Source: Neostapfia colusana
Lineage: Eukaryota; Streptophyta; Magnoliopsida; Poales; Poaceae
Assembly (NCBI GenBank): GCA_030760725.1
Contig: JASWHV010000011.1
Location: forward strand, 86,095,765-86,159,764
DNA: 64,000 bases
Reading direction: 5' to 3'
Both the position numbers and the translations under genes were made by a program. This document shows, in pieces, positions 52,964 to 64,000 of the stretch. The notes under the pieces were generated by a model. That model made no database searches. It worked only from the letters and a program-made list of their open reading frames with translations, and was not told the origin of the DNA. Positions within the stretch are counted from its first letter, which is position 1, and every line of letters begins with the position of its first letter.

Positions 52964-55900
52964 TGTCACACCCGGTTTTTCCGAAGAACAACCAAGTGAA
53001 TAACACATGTATGCCAGGATCATTTTCTCATACATGTGATGACAAATAGTGAAGCATCATTTATTACAAGCCAGATGTCGAATATAAATAAGTCTTACAT
53101 AGCAAATGTCTCGATGGACAATAATAAGTTCATCACAAGTAAAATAGACTAGTAGCGGAATATTATTCTTGAGGGCTCCGTCACAGGCGTTTCCCGGGGT
53201 CTCCATGAACCTAGAAACCTTCTTCGGGTCCAAAGTCTTGGTCATTATACACCACCTCATTATCTTGACCTGAGCAGCAATATAGACCAACAAATATACA
53301 AGATTGAGTACCAATGGTACTCAGCAAGTGTGGGAAAATTATATCATGCATGGCTAGAACAAGGAGAGGTTGAACTCATGGTTAAAGCACTACGCAATTA
53401 ATACCTATCACCTTAGCTTATTAAGCACCTACATTACTACACAGTTGAAATGGTCCCAAGCTCCCATACCATCATCATAATCAAATAACCATAACATCAT
53501 TTCCAATGTTAAGCTCCCCGCTTAACATCCACAACTTCCAAAACCATCACTCCTCTAATCATGAATAAGTCCAAGCCGCTCTTGACCGTGAGCACGGCTG
53601 TCATGACAGTTTTTGACTCTGCAGAGTTTGTACCACTGTACCCACATGTAGTGATTTCATCCCTCGTTGTCGGGTGGACTAAAAGAACCTCCATTATGCC
53701 AGTGGCTACGAACCACATTCACACTTCCCAGGTGTGTAGCCAGGAGATCACTACGAAGCCTTTACAAAGGAATTCCCGACGAGCGTGGGCCCACTGAGGT
53801 TTCACCCCTAACAGCATACAAGAGGCTCCAACCCCGCTGCAGTGGCCCCCTCTTGAGCCTTGCGGTTCATATGGTAGTCCAGCTGACACCTATTCCCCGC
53901 ACCATCCAACACACCCATACTACGCCGGGGATACACCTAATTAATTGGCCAAGCTGCCCCATCTCAGCATGTGGTTGGCACGGTAAAGCCAGGTTACATG
54001 CTCCATGAACCGGTCCTTAGGATCCAGGCAAGTACTAAACACAAACCCGAGTCTCGTGCACCCAGCACACAACCAAAACATCCAACTTGCCTTGATCCCT
54101 ACCTCTACATAACTCACAATATCTCATTCAAGAGTATGGTAAAATAAACTGATGATCTCATATCCAAATATCCCATTCTAAGCATGGTAAGCATATGTAA
54201 TATGAATAAATGATAAAATAAATCGCAACCCAAGCTACAAGGAAACAAGGTAATGCAATTCTAGGGAAACTTCCTATCATGGGTTTCATATTTAAATTGA
54301 CAATGCAAATAACTCTAGCTACACATCCTAGCATAGGATCAAAGTGGTCAAGGACACTTGCCTCCTTCCTGCTGCTCTTGAAATGGGTAGTCCTGATCTT
54401 GGAAAGGAATAACTTGATCTTGAGCAGGTTCTACATCATACCATCACACATAGCAAAAGAAAAACAACAACCCATAAGACATAGTTCACACTTCCACTTC
54501 ATACAAACCACACATTCATATTTATGAAAGTCATTCACCATTATATGTGTTGTGGTTACTCTATGTGTGTTGATTTGTGGCTTGCATGCACTTTTAATCA
54601 TGTGTATATGATTCCTACTTTTGTGTTCACATTTATACTTACCTACTATATATATATGAGTTTCCAATTTAAATAAATTCCTTAGATTCAACTACTACAC
54701 CTTTTTACTACCAAGTATGTATGAAAGGTATTTTTCTTCTCCCTATATGCCTTCAGAATTTCTAACAACCCTAAACTGAATCCTTTGGATTTTAGAACTC
54801 CATTTATCATTTACTAGTTGCTATATTTTCAGATTTATTTCCTATGCCTAAATGTGAACTTTATTATGAAAATAACAAGACACCTCATCTAAACAGAATA
54901 GGTTCTGATCTAAAATATTTACTAATATATTTTTGACCTTTTCCTCTGATGTAAACTATTTTACGATTATTTTCCTTATTTTCTAAAACTATTCATTACT
55001 TAAAATTGTGTCCCTAAATATGAATAATAAATTAAACAGATTCAACTCAGCCCAAAATATGTTTTTATCTCACTCCAAAGTTTTTTAAATACTGAGAAAG
55101 TTTTTAATTTAATTATGACAATATGTTTGTCCCACTTTTTAATTTTTAAACACTAGCCACATATTCAATTTCCTAAATTAAATACTAAACAGGGCTAAAA
55201 AGTTAAACTTACCCCACTACAGGGTCTATAATATTATTTTCAGAATTCCCAGGGGTCTAGCTACACTTATCAGAGGTGTTTTTTTCTAATTTTTATTAAA
55301 TCCAGGGGTTAAAACTGATTTTTAAATGAATTTACATGATTTTCTGGAGTTCCAGGGGCTAGATCAGAAGTTTCCGGGGCTAGCTCTTATTTCCCAAGAA
55401 CCCCAGTGGGTAGCACGTAAGATTTCCAGTCTTTATAACGCGGGGCTGACGTGGACCGTCCGATTTTAAATCGACGGCCGAGATTATAACATCGAACCGG
55501 TACGCGGGGGTTTAAACCCTACCGTGCGATTTAAAATAAACGGCGCACAAGCGGCCACGTCGCTCTGATCGAACGCGGGCGGCGCTGCCGGCGGCGCACG
55601 GCGGCGGGAAGCGGCGATCTCGCCGGAGACTTTCGGATCTTCGAGAATTCTTCCTAGAACTGTGATCTTATGGTATAGATCGGTAGAGGGGAGGTCGGGG
55701 ATCTCACCTCGGGGGTTTTCTTGAGCTCGGAGGTCCTGGAAGGTGATCGGCGACGAGGTCCGAGGCAAAACCACGGCGAAGCTCGTCGGCGCTGTGTTTA
55801 CACCGCAAGTCACCGAGTTTCCTGCACCTGCAAGGTTCCCCGGAGGCGGTGGATCAAGACTAGCGAGTTAGATCGGTATTTCCGAGCTTAGATCGGCCAG

Positions 55901-56379
55901 AATTCGCCGGAGAAGTCTCGGTTCTCACCGGAGTAAAAATCGGTGATCGCGGGGGAAAAACAGAACGAGGCCGGGGTTTTTATAGACGGGGAAAGGCGGC
56001 GGGGTGGTTTAGATCATGTCCGCGTCGCCTACGAACAGAATTCAGCGGGGATATGCCGAAATCCCGATCGGTTTTGATTCGGGTGCGAGGGAGTCCGGCG
56101 CTGTCGTGAGGTAGACGAAGATCGGGTGGGTCCCGCCTGTCAGCGTGGGGAAGCAGCGCGCTCGGCTGCGGGCTGGCGCGGGCGCTGGCTAGGTTTCGGT
56201 CCACTGGCCGGTTTTTTTCTGTTTTCTCTTTTTCTTTTTCTATTTCTTTTCTGATTTGAGTTTAATTTGAATTCCAGTTTGAATTTGAATTTTTGCAAAA
56301 CATGCAACATGTCCAAAAAATTTTAAATTCCCCTCTTAACATGATGTAGGGTTTTGAATCAAAATTTTGGGGTGTTACA
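52964..56379 (-). repeat. 3' LTR of the Tekay element
   Basis: On the minus strand it runs TGTAACACCCC to GGGTGTGACA, 3416 bp. It contains the atcctaaggaccggttc-type block also found in the 28942 solo LTR. The ORF-like stretches inside are not supported as genes. Confidence 0.93.
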
Positions 56380-56394
56380 GCTCTACCCCCTTAA
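56380..56394 (-). other. Polypurine tract of the Tekay element
   Basis: On the minus strand AAGGGGGTAGAGC directly precedes the 3' LTR start TGTAACACC. It primes plus-strand synthesis. Confidence 0.85.
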
Positions 56395-56423
56395 AAGAAA
56401 TCTCGTCCTCGAGATTGGTGTTT

Positions 56424-59400
56424 CTAAGAAAACAATTCCGGAAATTGTGCCTTGAGCTCATCTTCCCGCTCCCAGGTGGCTTCCTCTTCTGAGTGATGCT
56501 TCCACTGCACCTTGCACATCCGGATTCTTTTATTTCTGGTAAGGCGTTCCATTGTCTCCAAAATCTTGTATGGTTGCTCGGCATAAGACAAATCCTCAGC
56601 TACGTCCACTTCATTCATGTGTAACACCTCTTCAGGCGTCCTCAGGCATTTCTTGAGTTGTGACACATGGAATACATCGTGCACATCCGATAGACGAGCT
56701 GGTAATTCCAGTTGATACGCCACTTCGCCTTTCCTTTCCAGAACTTGAAAGGGTCCGATGTATCGAGGTGACAACTTCCCTTTCACCTTGAACCGACGAA
56801 GTCCTCTGATAGGGGACACCTTGAGATAAACATAGTCCCCCACGTTGAAAACGAGCTCTCTTCTTCGTACATCAGCATAACTCTTTTGGCGTGTCTGTGC
56901 TATCCTCAAATTGTTGCGAATTTTCCTTACCTTCGCCTCGGCTTCTTGTAGTACTTCTGGACCAAACACTTTACTTTCCCCCGTTTGATTCCAAAATAGG
57001 GGAGTTCTGCACTTCCTCCCGTACAAAGCTTCAAACGGTGACATCTTCATACTAGCTTGATAGCTGTTGTTATAAGAAAACTCCGCATACGGTAGGTTCT
57101 TGTCCCAACTCCTATTGTTTTTGAGTGCACATGCCCTTAGCATATCTTCAAGGATCTGATTGGTTCTTTCCGTCTGCCCATCAGTTTGGGGATGATAGGC
57201 AAAACTAAAGTTCAGATGGGTTCCCATGGTTTCGTGCAACTTCTGCCAGAACCTTGAGGTGAACTGTGTCCCTCGATCCGACACAATCTTCTTTGGCACT
57301 CCATGGTAACACACGATCCTTGACATGTACAACTCTGCCAATTAGGATCCGCTGTAGCTTTCTTTCACGGGGATGAAATGTGCTACCTTGGTTAGCCTAT
57401 CAATGATGACCCATATTGAATCATATCCTGATTGGGTCCTTGGCAATCCCACTATGAAATCCATGCTGATTTCTTCCCATTCCCATTCAGGCACTTTGAG
57501 TGGTTGCAATAATCCCGCGGGTCGTTGATGTTCTGCTTTCACCAACTGACATGTGTCACATAGGGCAACATGTTCCGCGACATCTCGCTTCATGCCATAC
57601 CACCAATACCTGCACTTGAGGTCCTGGTACATCTTTGTACTCCCAGGATGAATGGAATAGTCGGAATCATGAGCCTCCTTCAAAATCAATTCACGGATCT
57701 CCTTTACTTCTGGCACACAGATTCTTTTCTCGTGCCACACCGTTCCTTGTTCATCCTCTCTAAAATCAGGAGCTTTATTTTCCTTGATGAGCCGCCTGAT
57801 TTCTTGTATCTTCTCGTCGTTCTTTTGACCCTCGCGTATGTCTCGCTCTAGTGTGGAGTCCACATCCACGGCGATGGCTTCACCACTATTTACTAGACAT
57901 AGATTGAGCCTTATAACCTCGTCCTTCAATTCTGCAGGCATGTCCTTCAAGCTCAACTTATTGACCTGCACTTTCCGACTTAAAGCATCGGCCACGACGT
58001 TTGCTTTCCCAGGATGATAGTTGATGCCTACATCAAAGTCATTGATCAGCTCTAACCATCTCCTTTGTCTGAGGTTGAGGTCTGGCTGTGTGAATATGTA
58101 CTTCAAACTCTTATGATCCGTATATATCTCGGTCCTCTTCCCCATCAAATAATGCTGCCAAATTTTCAACGCGTGTACCACTGCGGCTAGTTCTAGGTCA
58201 TGTGTAGGATAGTTCTTCTCGTGCTTCCGAAGCTGCCGGGATGCATATGCCACGACATGCCCTTCTTGCATGAGAACACATCCCAACCCATTTCCAGAGG
58301 CATCGCAGTACACTGTGAAATTCTTCTGCATATCTGGCATAACCAACACTGGGCTGTTGTCAATCTCTTCTTTAGCTCCTGAAAGCTCGTCTCGCACTGT
58401 GGCGTCCAGTTGAATGTGATTCCCTTCTCCAACAGTTTGGTGAGAGGTCTTGAGATCTTGGAGAATCCCTCAATAAACCGTCGATAGTATCCAGCCAATC
58501 CCAAGAAGCTTCAAACTTCCCCGACATTTTCAGGGGTCTTCCACTTCTGGATATCCTCGATTTTGGCTGGATCTACGGAGATTCCTCCCTCCGAGATTAT
58601 ATGTCCTAAGAAGGGAACTCTCTTCAGCCAAAACTCACACTTGCTCAATTTGGCATATAGTTGGTGTTCTCTTAGCCTCTGCAACACCAACCTTAGATGT
58701 TTCTCATGTTCTTCTTCATCTTTGGAGAAGACGAGAATGTCATCTATGAAAACCACCACAAATTTGTCCAGATATTCCATGAATACCTTGTTCATGAGGT
58801 ACATGAAGTATGCCGGGGCATTAGTTAGCCCGAAAGGCATGACGGTGTATTCATACAGTCCGTACCGAGATACGAAAGCTGTCTTGGGAATATCAGATTG
58901 CCTTATCTTGAGTTGGTGGTATCCCGACCTGAGATCAATTTTCGAGAACACACAAGCTCCCCTCAACTGATCAAACAAGTCTTCAATGCGAGGTAATGGG
59001 TACTTGTTCTTGATGGTTACCTCATTCAAAGCACGGTAATCCACGCATAACCTTTGGGTTCCATCTTTCTTGGGCACAAATATCACCGGAGCTCCCCATG
59101 GTGAGGAACTAGGGCGAATATACCCCTTCTCCGTCAATTCTCTCAAATGATCCTTGAGTTCTTCTAGCTGCTTGGAGTCCATCTGATAAGGTCTCTTGTA
59201 TATCGGGGCTGTTCCAGGCACTAGCTCAATTGCAAATTCCACTTCACGATCGGGAGGCATACCTGGCAATTCTTCCGGAAAAACGTCTGGATATTCCCTG
59301 ATAATTCGGATCTCCTCCACTTTCACCTCAACTTGATTTAATTGAACATCCCTCCTAGGCTCTTGTATTGTTATAAACTTTACTTTTGTGCCACTAGGGT

Positions 59401-60892
59401 GCGTTAGTTCCACCGTTCTGGTCGAACAATGGATGATTCCTTTATGTTTTGTCAACCAATCCATACCCAAGATAATATCTATCCCTTGTGAGTCTATCAC
59501 TATGAGGTTAGCAGTAAATACCACCCCATTAATGTCTAGGTTCACTTTGGGACACACTTGTCTTGTCCTTATTTCTCCCACTGGAGAGTTTACGGCTAGC
59601 ATATGGTTCATTTGTGTTGTTGCTAGGTCATGCTTCTTAACAAACCCTTGAGCAATGAACGAGTGGGTAGCACCAGAATCAAACAGCAGGGTTGCAAGGT
59701 GTAAATTAGCAGGAAACTTACCAACTACCACGTCGGGTGCCTCTTGTGCTTCCTCCATAGTGACGTGGTTCACCCGTCCTCTCATTACATTCTGCTGTTG
59801 TGGCTGCGCCGGCTTCTTCTTTGGGCATTTATGGGCGTAATGCCCCACTTCACCACAGCTAAAACATTGCACCCCAACCTTAGGTGCTTGGCCTTTAGTG
59901 TCTTGGGGTTGGTTTGGAGGTCCTTGCACTGCTGGTCGAGGTGGATATGCGGGGCGATCCTGCTGTACAAACTGACGTTGTGGCGGTGCTGGTGCTGCCG
60001 GTGGCCTATAGTTCGGGTTGTACCCTCTTGGTGCTGAGTAGGGTACCGCAGCACGGTTCGTCTGCCCTGCAGGTGGCTGCATCAGACGTGGGCGGGTGTT
60101 GCTCCCTGAGGCTTGATGTGACCACCCGACCTTCCTCTTATTCTCATTTTCCAAGGCCTTTAGCTTCCTCTCTACCACAAACGCTCTGTCCACCATCTTT
60201 TGGAAACTTTCATACTCATTTGAGGACATTGCACACTGCATCTCTGCAGTAAGTCCCTCCACGAAACAATCTTGTTTCTGCTCACCAGTCTCTATGTCCC
60301 GTGGGGCATAACGGGATAGTTGAGTAAATTTAGTGAGGTATTCCCTCACCGTCATGTTTCCCTGCTGCAGTCCCAAAAACTCCTTCCTCTTGCTTTTGAG
60401 TTCACCTCTTGGGATGTAATGGTTGCGGAAGCTACGCTTGAACTCTTCCCAAGTGATGTTCTTAGGGTCATGATGGGCGGCTACGTAGGCGGTCCACCAA
60501 TCAGCAGCAGGTCCATGCAATTGGTGAGAGGCAAACAACACCCTCTCATACCCTTGGCACTGGATGATCCTCATCTTACTTTCAATGGTCTTCAGCCAAT
60601 CATCTGCCTCCAGAGGTTCAGCAGCACTTGCAAACTTTGGAGGTTGAGTTCCTAGAAACTCACTCAACCTTGGTTGGCGTGGTGCAGCTTGTGGAGGTGG
60701 AACTTGATGCAAGTTGGCCACCACTTGAGTCAAGTTCTGGATGAGCTGATTCTGATTCTCCAGCATTTGGTGGAGGGGATCAACTCCTTCACGGTGACCA
60801 CCCTGGTCCTGACCTCCAGAAAGATGAGGGTTGCATGCCTCATCGTTGTTGTTGGCGGGGTTGGCAGCACGTCCTTTTCCTCTTCCGGCCAT
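56424..60892 (-). pseudogene. Tekay gag-pol polyprotein with chromodomain-like C terminus, three breaks
   Basis: From MAGRGKGRAAN: gag core (ADDWLKTIE, FKRSFRNHY; residues about 95-230); CCHC knuckle CFSCGEVGHYAHKC (about 341-354); protease LLFDSGATHSFI (about 398-409); reverse transcriptase RPYQMD, LRSGYHQLKI, VVFIDDILVFSK (about 714); RNase H YCDASGNGLG and TDHKSLKYI; integrase zinc region ending CDTCQLVK, then MDFIVGLPR, VSDRGTQFTS and QTERTNQ; C-terminal ERLTRNKRIRMCKVQWKHH...ATWERED, a chromodomain-like module that guides integration to marked chromatin. Breaks: TGA at 58511-58513 where an Arg codon is usual before SFLGLAGYY, a frameshift near 58390, and TAG at 57342-57344. All domains are present, so damage is recent. 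Confidence 0.93.
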
Positions 60893-61196
60893 CTGGCAGA
60901 ATCAACCAATGTTAATTTGAAAGCATTTAGTATCATCTTACTACTTCCATTTGTTTGTACTTTGAAGTGTTGAGGCTTTGTTATTCTTTTCTAAGGGTTC
61001 ACTTTTCACACAAAAATAAATGCAATATTATTTCATGTGGGTTCACACACCAAAACAAAACAATCTAAAGACGAGGCTGTGGACAATTGCTCATGGCTTC
61101 CACAGCTCACGTCACACACCAAGCATTATCACACCATTAACTTAACTTAACGACTCGCCTATTCGACGTCTTGCTGACTAAGGGAGGGACTCTACA

Positions 61197-61976
61197 CTAC
61201 TCGTTTTCTTGAGCTGGCTCCTCGGGATCTTCCTCATCATTTCGGCTTCCTTCTGACTCCGCTTTGGGTGGGGAGGCTGCTGATGGAGAAGTGCGATGAC
61301 GTCTGATCGCTCGTCGATCCGGGGAGTCAGGAGTCCATGTATCATTCACGGTGGCACACAGTTCATTCCCATCTCCTCTTTCTCTCGCCTTTAAGCAGGT
61401 TCGCAGCAACGCCTCCGTTTCCTTCAGGGTGTCGCGGACATCCTGAAGCTCTTGTTGACACTCCTGCAGTCGAGTGCTGAGCATAGAAGCATCTTCCAAG
61501 CACAAGTCCATGTGCTCATGGGAAGTCCCTTGCTGCACCGGCGGGTACTTGTACTCCGTGGTACCACTCTCACGCTGGAGGACATACATATACTCAGTTT
61601 TGTCCAAGTGGCGACGATAGATGTGACTCTGGCAGGTGATGGCCTCCCAGGTGAAATCTTTCTCCGCATCGACCTGTGTTGCTCTACAAGCTGGAGAGTG
61701 GTGGATCTTAAGTAGCTGATTTTTATGTATAATCCTCATCTCTGAACTCCATTCTTCCCTCTTCTCACGAATGGTCCTGGTGGAGTTATAGTGGATGATT
61801 AGTTTGCCCGTATTGCCGGCGGCTTCGAGCATACGCCGAAGACGGCGCAGTAAGCCTCCTACTGCCAATCCGTAGGAAAGGTACGTCACCGGACGGCTCT
61901 CCTCTCTCTCGGCAAGGGCAACTACGGGAACTCTCTCTCCTGTGGACTTGCGAGCGGTGCGAATCATGCGAACCAT
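61197..61976 (-). CDS. orf0 of the Tekay element (unknown function)
   Basis: An uninterrupted 259-residue frame in sense orientation between the primer-binding site and gag. It starts MVRMIRTARKSTGERV about 220 bases inside the LTR and ends 305 bases before the gag ATG. Visible features: a basic N terminus, a central CRATQVDAEKDFTWEAI segment, a coiled coil (LSTRLQECQQELQDVRD, about residues 160-205) and an acidic tail (SRNDEEDPEEPAQENE). An extra ORF in this place is described for the rice RIRE3/RIRE8 elements as orf0. Its function is not known. It is intact while the neighbouring gag-pol has three breaks. Confidence 0.8.
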   Translation of the reverse strand: MVRMIRTARKSTGERVPVVALAEREESRPVTYLSYGLAVGGLLRRLRRMLEAAGNTGKLIIHYNSTRTIREKREEWSSEMRIIHKNQLLKIHHSPACRATQVDAEKDFTWEAITCQSHIYRRHLDKTEYMYVLQRESGTTEYKYPPVQQGTSHEHMDLCLEDASMLSTRLQECQQELQDVRDTLKETEALLRTCLKARERGDGNELCATVNDTWTPDSPDRRAIRRHRTSPSAASPPKAESEGSRNDEEDPEEPAQENE

Positions 61977-62178
61977 CTAAAACAAAAAGAATTTAAAATT
62001 AGGTTAGATAAACTCTCAAACAAAAATCCTATTTTGAATGAAAATTGGGGTAAGATGAAGAAAGTGACTCATTTAAATAACACTTTTCAATCCAAACCTT
62101 TGTAAAATAGTTTTTAAGAAAATAGGGCCCTTAAATACGTCCATTTCTACCTAGGTCCACGTTTCTACGGGCAACCTT

Positions 62179-62191
62179 GGCTCTGATACCA
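62179..62191 (-). other. Primer-binding site of the Tekay element
   Basis: TGGTATCAGAGCC on the minus strand, four bases from the 5' LTR end, is complementary to initiator methionine tRNA. Confidence 0.9.
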
Positions 62192-62195
62192 CTTC

Positions 62196-64000
62196 TATCA
62201 CACCCGGTTTTTCCGAAGAACAACCAAGTGAATAACACATGTATGTCAGGATCATTTTCTCATACATGTGATGACAAATAGTGAAGCATCATTTATTACA
62301 AGCCAGGTGTCGAATATAAATAAGTCTTACATAGCAAATGTCTCGATGGACAATAATAAGTTCATCACAAGTAAAATAGACTAGCAGCGGAATATTATTC
62401 TTGAGGGCTCCGTCACAGGCGTTGCCCGGGGTCTCCATGAACCTAGAAACCTTCTTCGGGTCCAAAGTCTTGGTCATTATACACCACCTCATTATCTTGA
62501 CCTGAGCAGCAATATAGACCAACAAATATGCAAGGTTCAGTACCAATGGTACTCAGCAAGTGTAGAAAAATTATATCATGCATGGCTAGAACAAGGAGAG
62601 GTTGAACTCATGGTTAAAGCACTACGCAATTAATACCTATCACCTTAGCTTATTAAGCACCTACATTACTACACAGTTGAAATGGTCCCAAGCTCCCATA
62701 CCATCATCATAATCAAATAACCATAACATCATTTCCAATGTTAAGCTCCCCGCTTAACATCCACAACTTCCAAAACCATCACTCCTCTAATCATGAATAA
62801 GTCCAAGCCGCTCTTGACCGTGAGCACGGCTGTCATGACAGTTTTTGACTCTGCAGAGTTTGTACCACTGTACCCACATGTAGTGATTTCATCCCTCGTT
62901 GTCGGGTGGACTAAAAGAACCTCCATTATGCCAGTGGCTACGAACCACATTCACACTTCCCAGGTGTGTAGCCAGGAGATCACTACGAAGCCTTTACAAA
63001 GGGATTCCCGATGAGCGTAGGCCCACTGAGGTTTCACCCCTAACAGCATACAAGAGGCTCCAACCCCGCTGCAGTGGCCCCCTCTTGAGCCTTGCGGTTC
63101 ATATGGTAGTCCAGCTGACACCTATTCCCCGCACCATCCAACACACCCATACTACGCCGGGGATACACCTAATTAATTGGTCAAGCTGCCCCATCTCAGC
63201 ATGTGGTTGGCACGGTAAAGCCAGGTTACATGCTCCATGAACCGGTCCTTAGGATCCAGGCAAGTACTAAACACAAACCCGAGTCTCTTGCACCCAGCAC
63301 ACAACCAAAACATCCAACTTGCCCTGATCCCTACCTCTACATAACTCACAATATCTCATTCAAGAGTATGGTAAAATAAACTGATGATCTCATATCCAAA
63401 TATCCCATTCTAAGCATGGCTAAGCATATGTAATATGAATAAATGATAAAATAAATCCCAACCCAAGCTACAAGGAAACAAGGTAATGCAATTCTAGGGA
63501 AACTTCCTATCATGGGTTTCATATTTAAATTGACAATGTAAATAACTCTAGCTACACATCCTAGCATAGGATCAAAGTGATCAAGGACACTTGCCTCCTT
63601 CCTGCTGCTCTTGAAATGGGTAGTCCTGATCTTGGAAAGGAGTAACTTGCTCTTGAGCAGGTTCTACATCATACCATCACACATAGCAAAAGAAAAACAA
63701 CAACCCATAAGACATAGTTCACACTTCCACTTTATACAAACCACACATTCATATTTATGAAAGTCATTCACCATTATATGTGTTGTGGTTACTCTATGTG
63801 TGTTGATTTGTGGCTTGCATGCACTTTTAATCATGTGTATATGATTCCTACTTTTGTGTTCACATTTATACTTACCTACTATATATATATGAGTTTCCAA
63901 TTTAAATAAATTACTTAGATTCAACTACTACACCTTTTTACTACCAAGTATGTATGAAAGGTATTTTTCTTCTCCCTATATGCCTTCAGAATTTCTAACA
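62196..64000 (-). repeat. 5' LTR of the Tekay element (partial)
   Basis: It aligns with 52964-54770 without large gaps. The second base of the + end is A instead of G (TATCACACCC versus TGTCACACCC). About 1.6 kb more should lie past the right edge. Confidence 0.93.

Larger units (their letters stand above)
52964..64000 (-). mobile_element. Tekay-type chromovirus (Gypsy), RIRE3-like, right end beyond window
   Basis: Minus orientation: 5' LTR from the right edge to 62196, primer-binding site, orf0 (61976-61197), gag-pol (60892-56424) ending in a chromodomain-like segment, polypurine tract, and 3' LTR (56379-52964). By eye the visible 1.8 kb of the 5' LTR differs from the 3' LTR at about two dozen sites (near 98.7% identity). 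Large LTRs plus an ORF before gag are described for rice RIRE3/RIRE8. The five bases before the left end are TTTCG; the matching copy is off-window. Confidence 0.94.

Noticed and set aside
53057..53314. 85-codon minus frame, repeated at 62289-62546
   Set aside because: It is present in both LTR copies, so it is LTR sequence; conservation reflects recent duplication.

Overview
The window is plant nuclear DNA and almost certainly comes from a grass (Poaceae). It holds multi-intron plant genes with GC-rich coding starts: ABP1, H2A.X, a class III peroxidase, and a mitochondrial-type ribosomal protein L6. These are buried in nested LTR retrotransposons of classes that dominate grass genomes (Tat and Tekay-like Gypsy, Sirevirus Copia), plus hAT, Stowaway and CACTA-like DNA elements. 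No bacterial, phage or CRISPR features were seen. I cannot name the species.

Layout. 1-3117: 3' end of a Tat-type Gypsy element (long antisense ORF, then 3' LTR), inserted in a Tekay-family LTR that continues to 5653. 5654-7491: decayed Copia gag-protease on the minus strand. 7733-19751: auxin-binding protein 1 (ABP1) in five exons. Intron 4 carries a 10-kb Copia element (9574-19641), itself interrupted by a 4.3-kb putative solo LTR (13556-17895). 20.6-21.6 kb: small MITEs. 21921-23438: intronless tail-anchored coiled-coil protein. 25506-26027 (minus): histone H2A.X with a textbook plant histone promoter element. 26897-28316 (minus): frameshifted peroxidase pseudogene. 28942-44465: Tekay-like solo LTR split by a full-length Sirevirus (30765-42831) with gag, pol, a third ORF and 1478-bp LTRs. 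44770-45393: TA-flanked GC-rich inverted-repeat element. 45713-46000 (minus): small hydrophilic protein. 47053-47364 (minus): ribosomal protein L6 with a 5'UTR intron. 48720-49027: hAT MITE. 49305-51984: broken hAT transposon, cut by a Sirevirus LTR fragment (51985-52963), which is cut by a Tekay chromovirus (52964 to past 64000, minus) with orf0 and gag-pol.

Six insertions were dated relative to one another by their junctions. Four have matching 5-bp target-site duplications at both ends (ATTGC, GGATC, AGAGT, CCCCA); the others have one end outside the window. The host genes are single-copy housekeeping or developmental genes with no operon-like relationship. The main interactions are mechanical: transposons moving splice signals, breaking each other and collapsing to solo LTRs. 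The points most worth attention are the Copia insertion seven bases before ABP1 exon 5 with a KGEL retention signal, the palindrome arrays in two Sirevirus LTRs and upstream of the Sirevirus third ORF, and the extra ORFs (orf0, antisense ORF, third ORF) that stay more open than the pol genes beside them.
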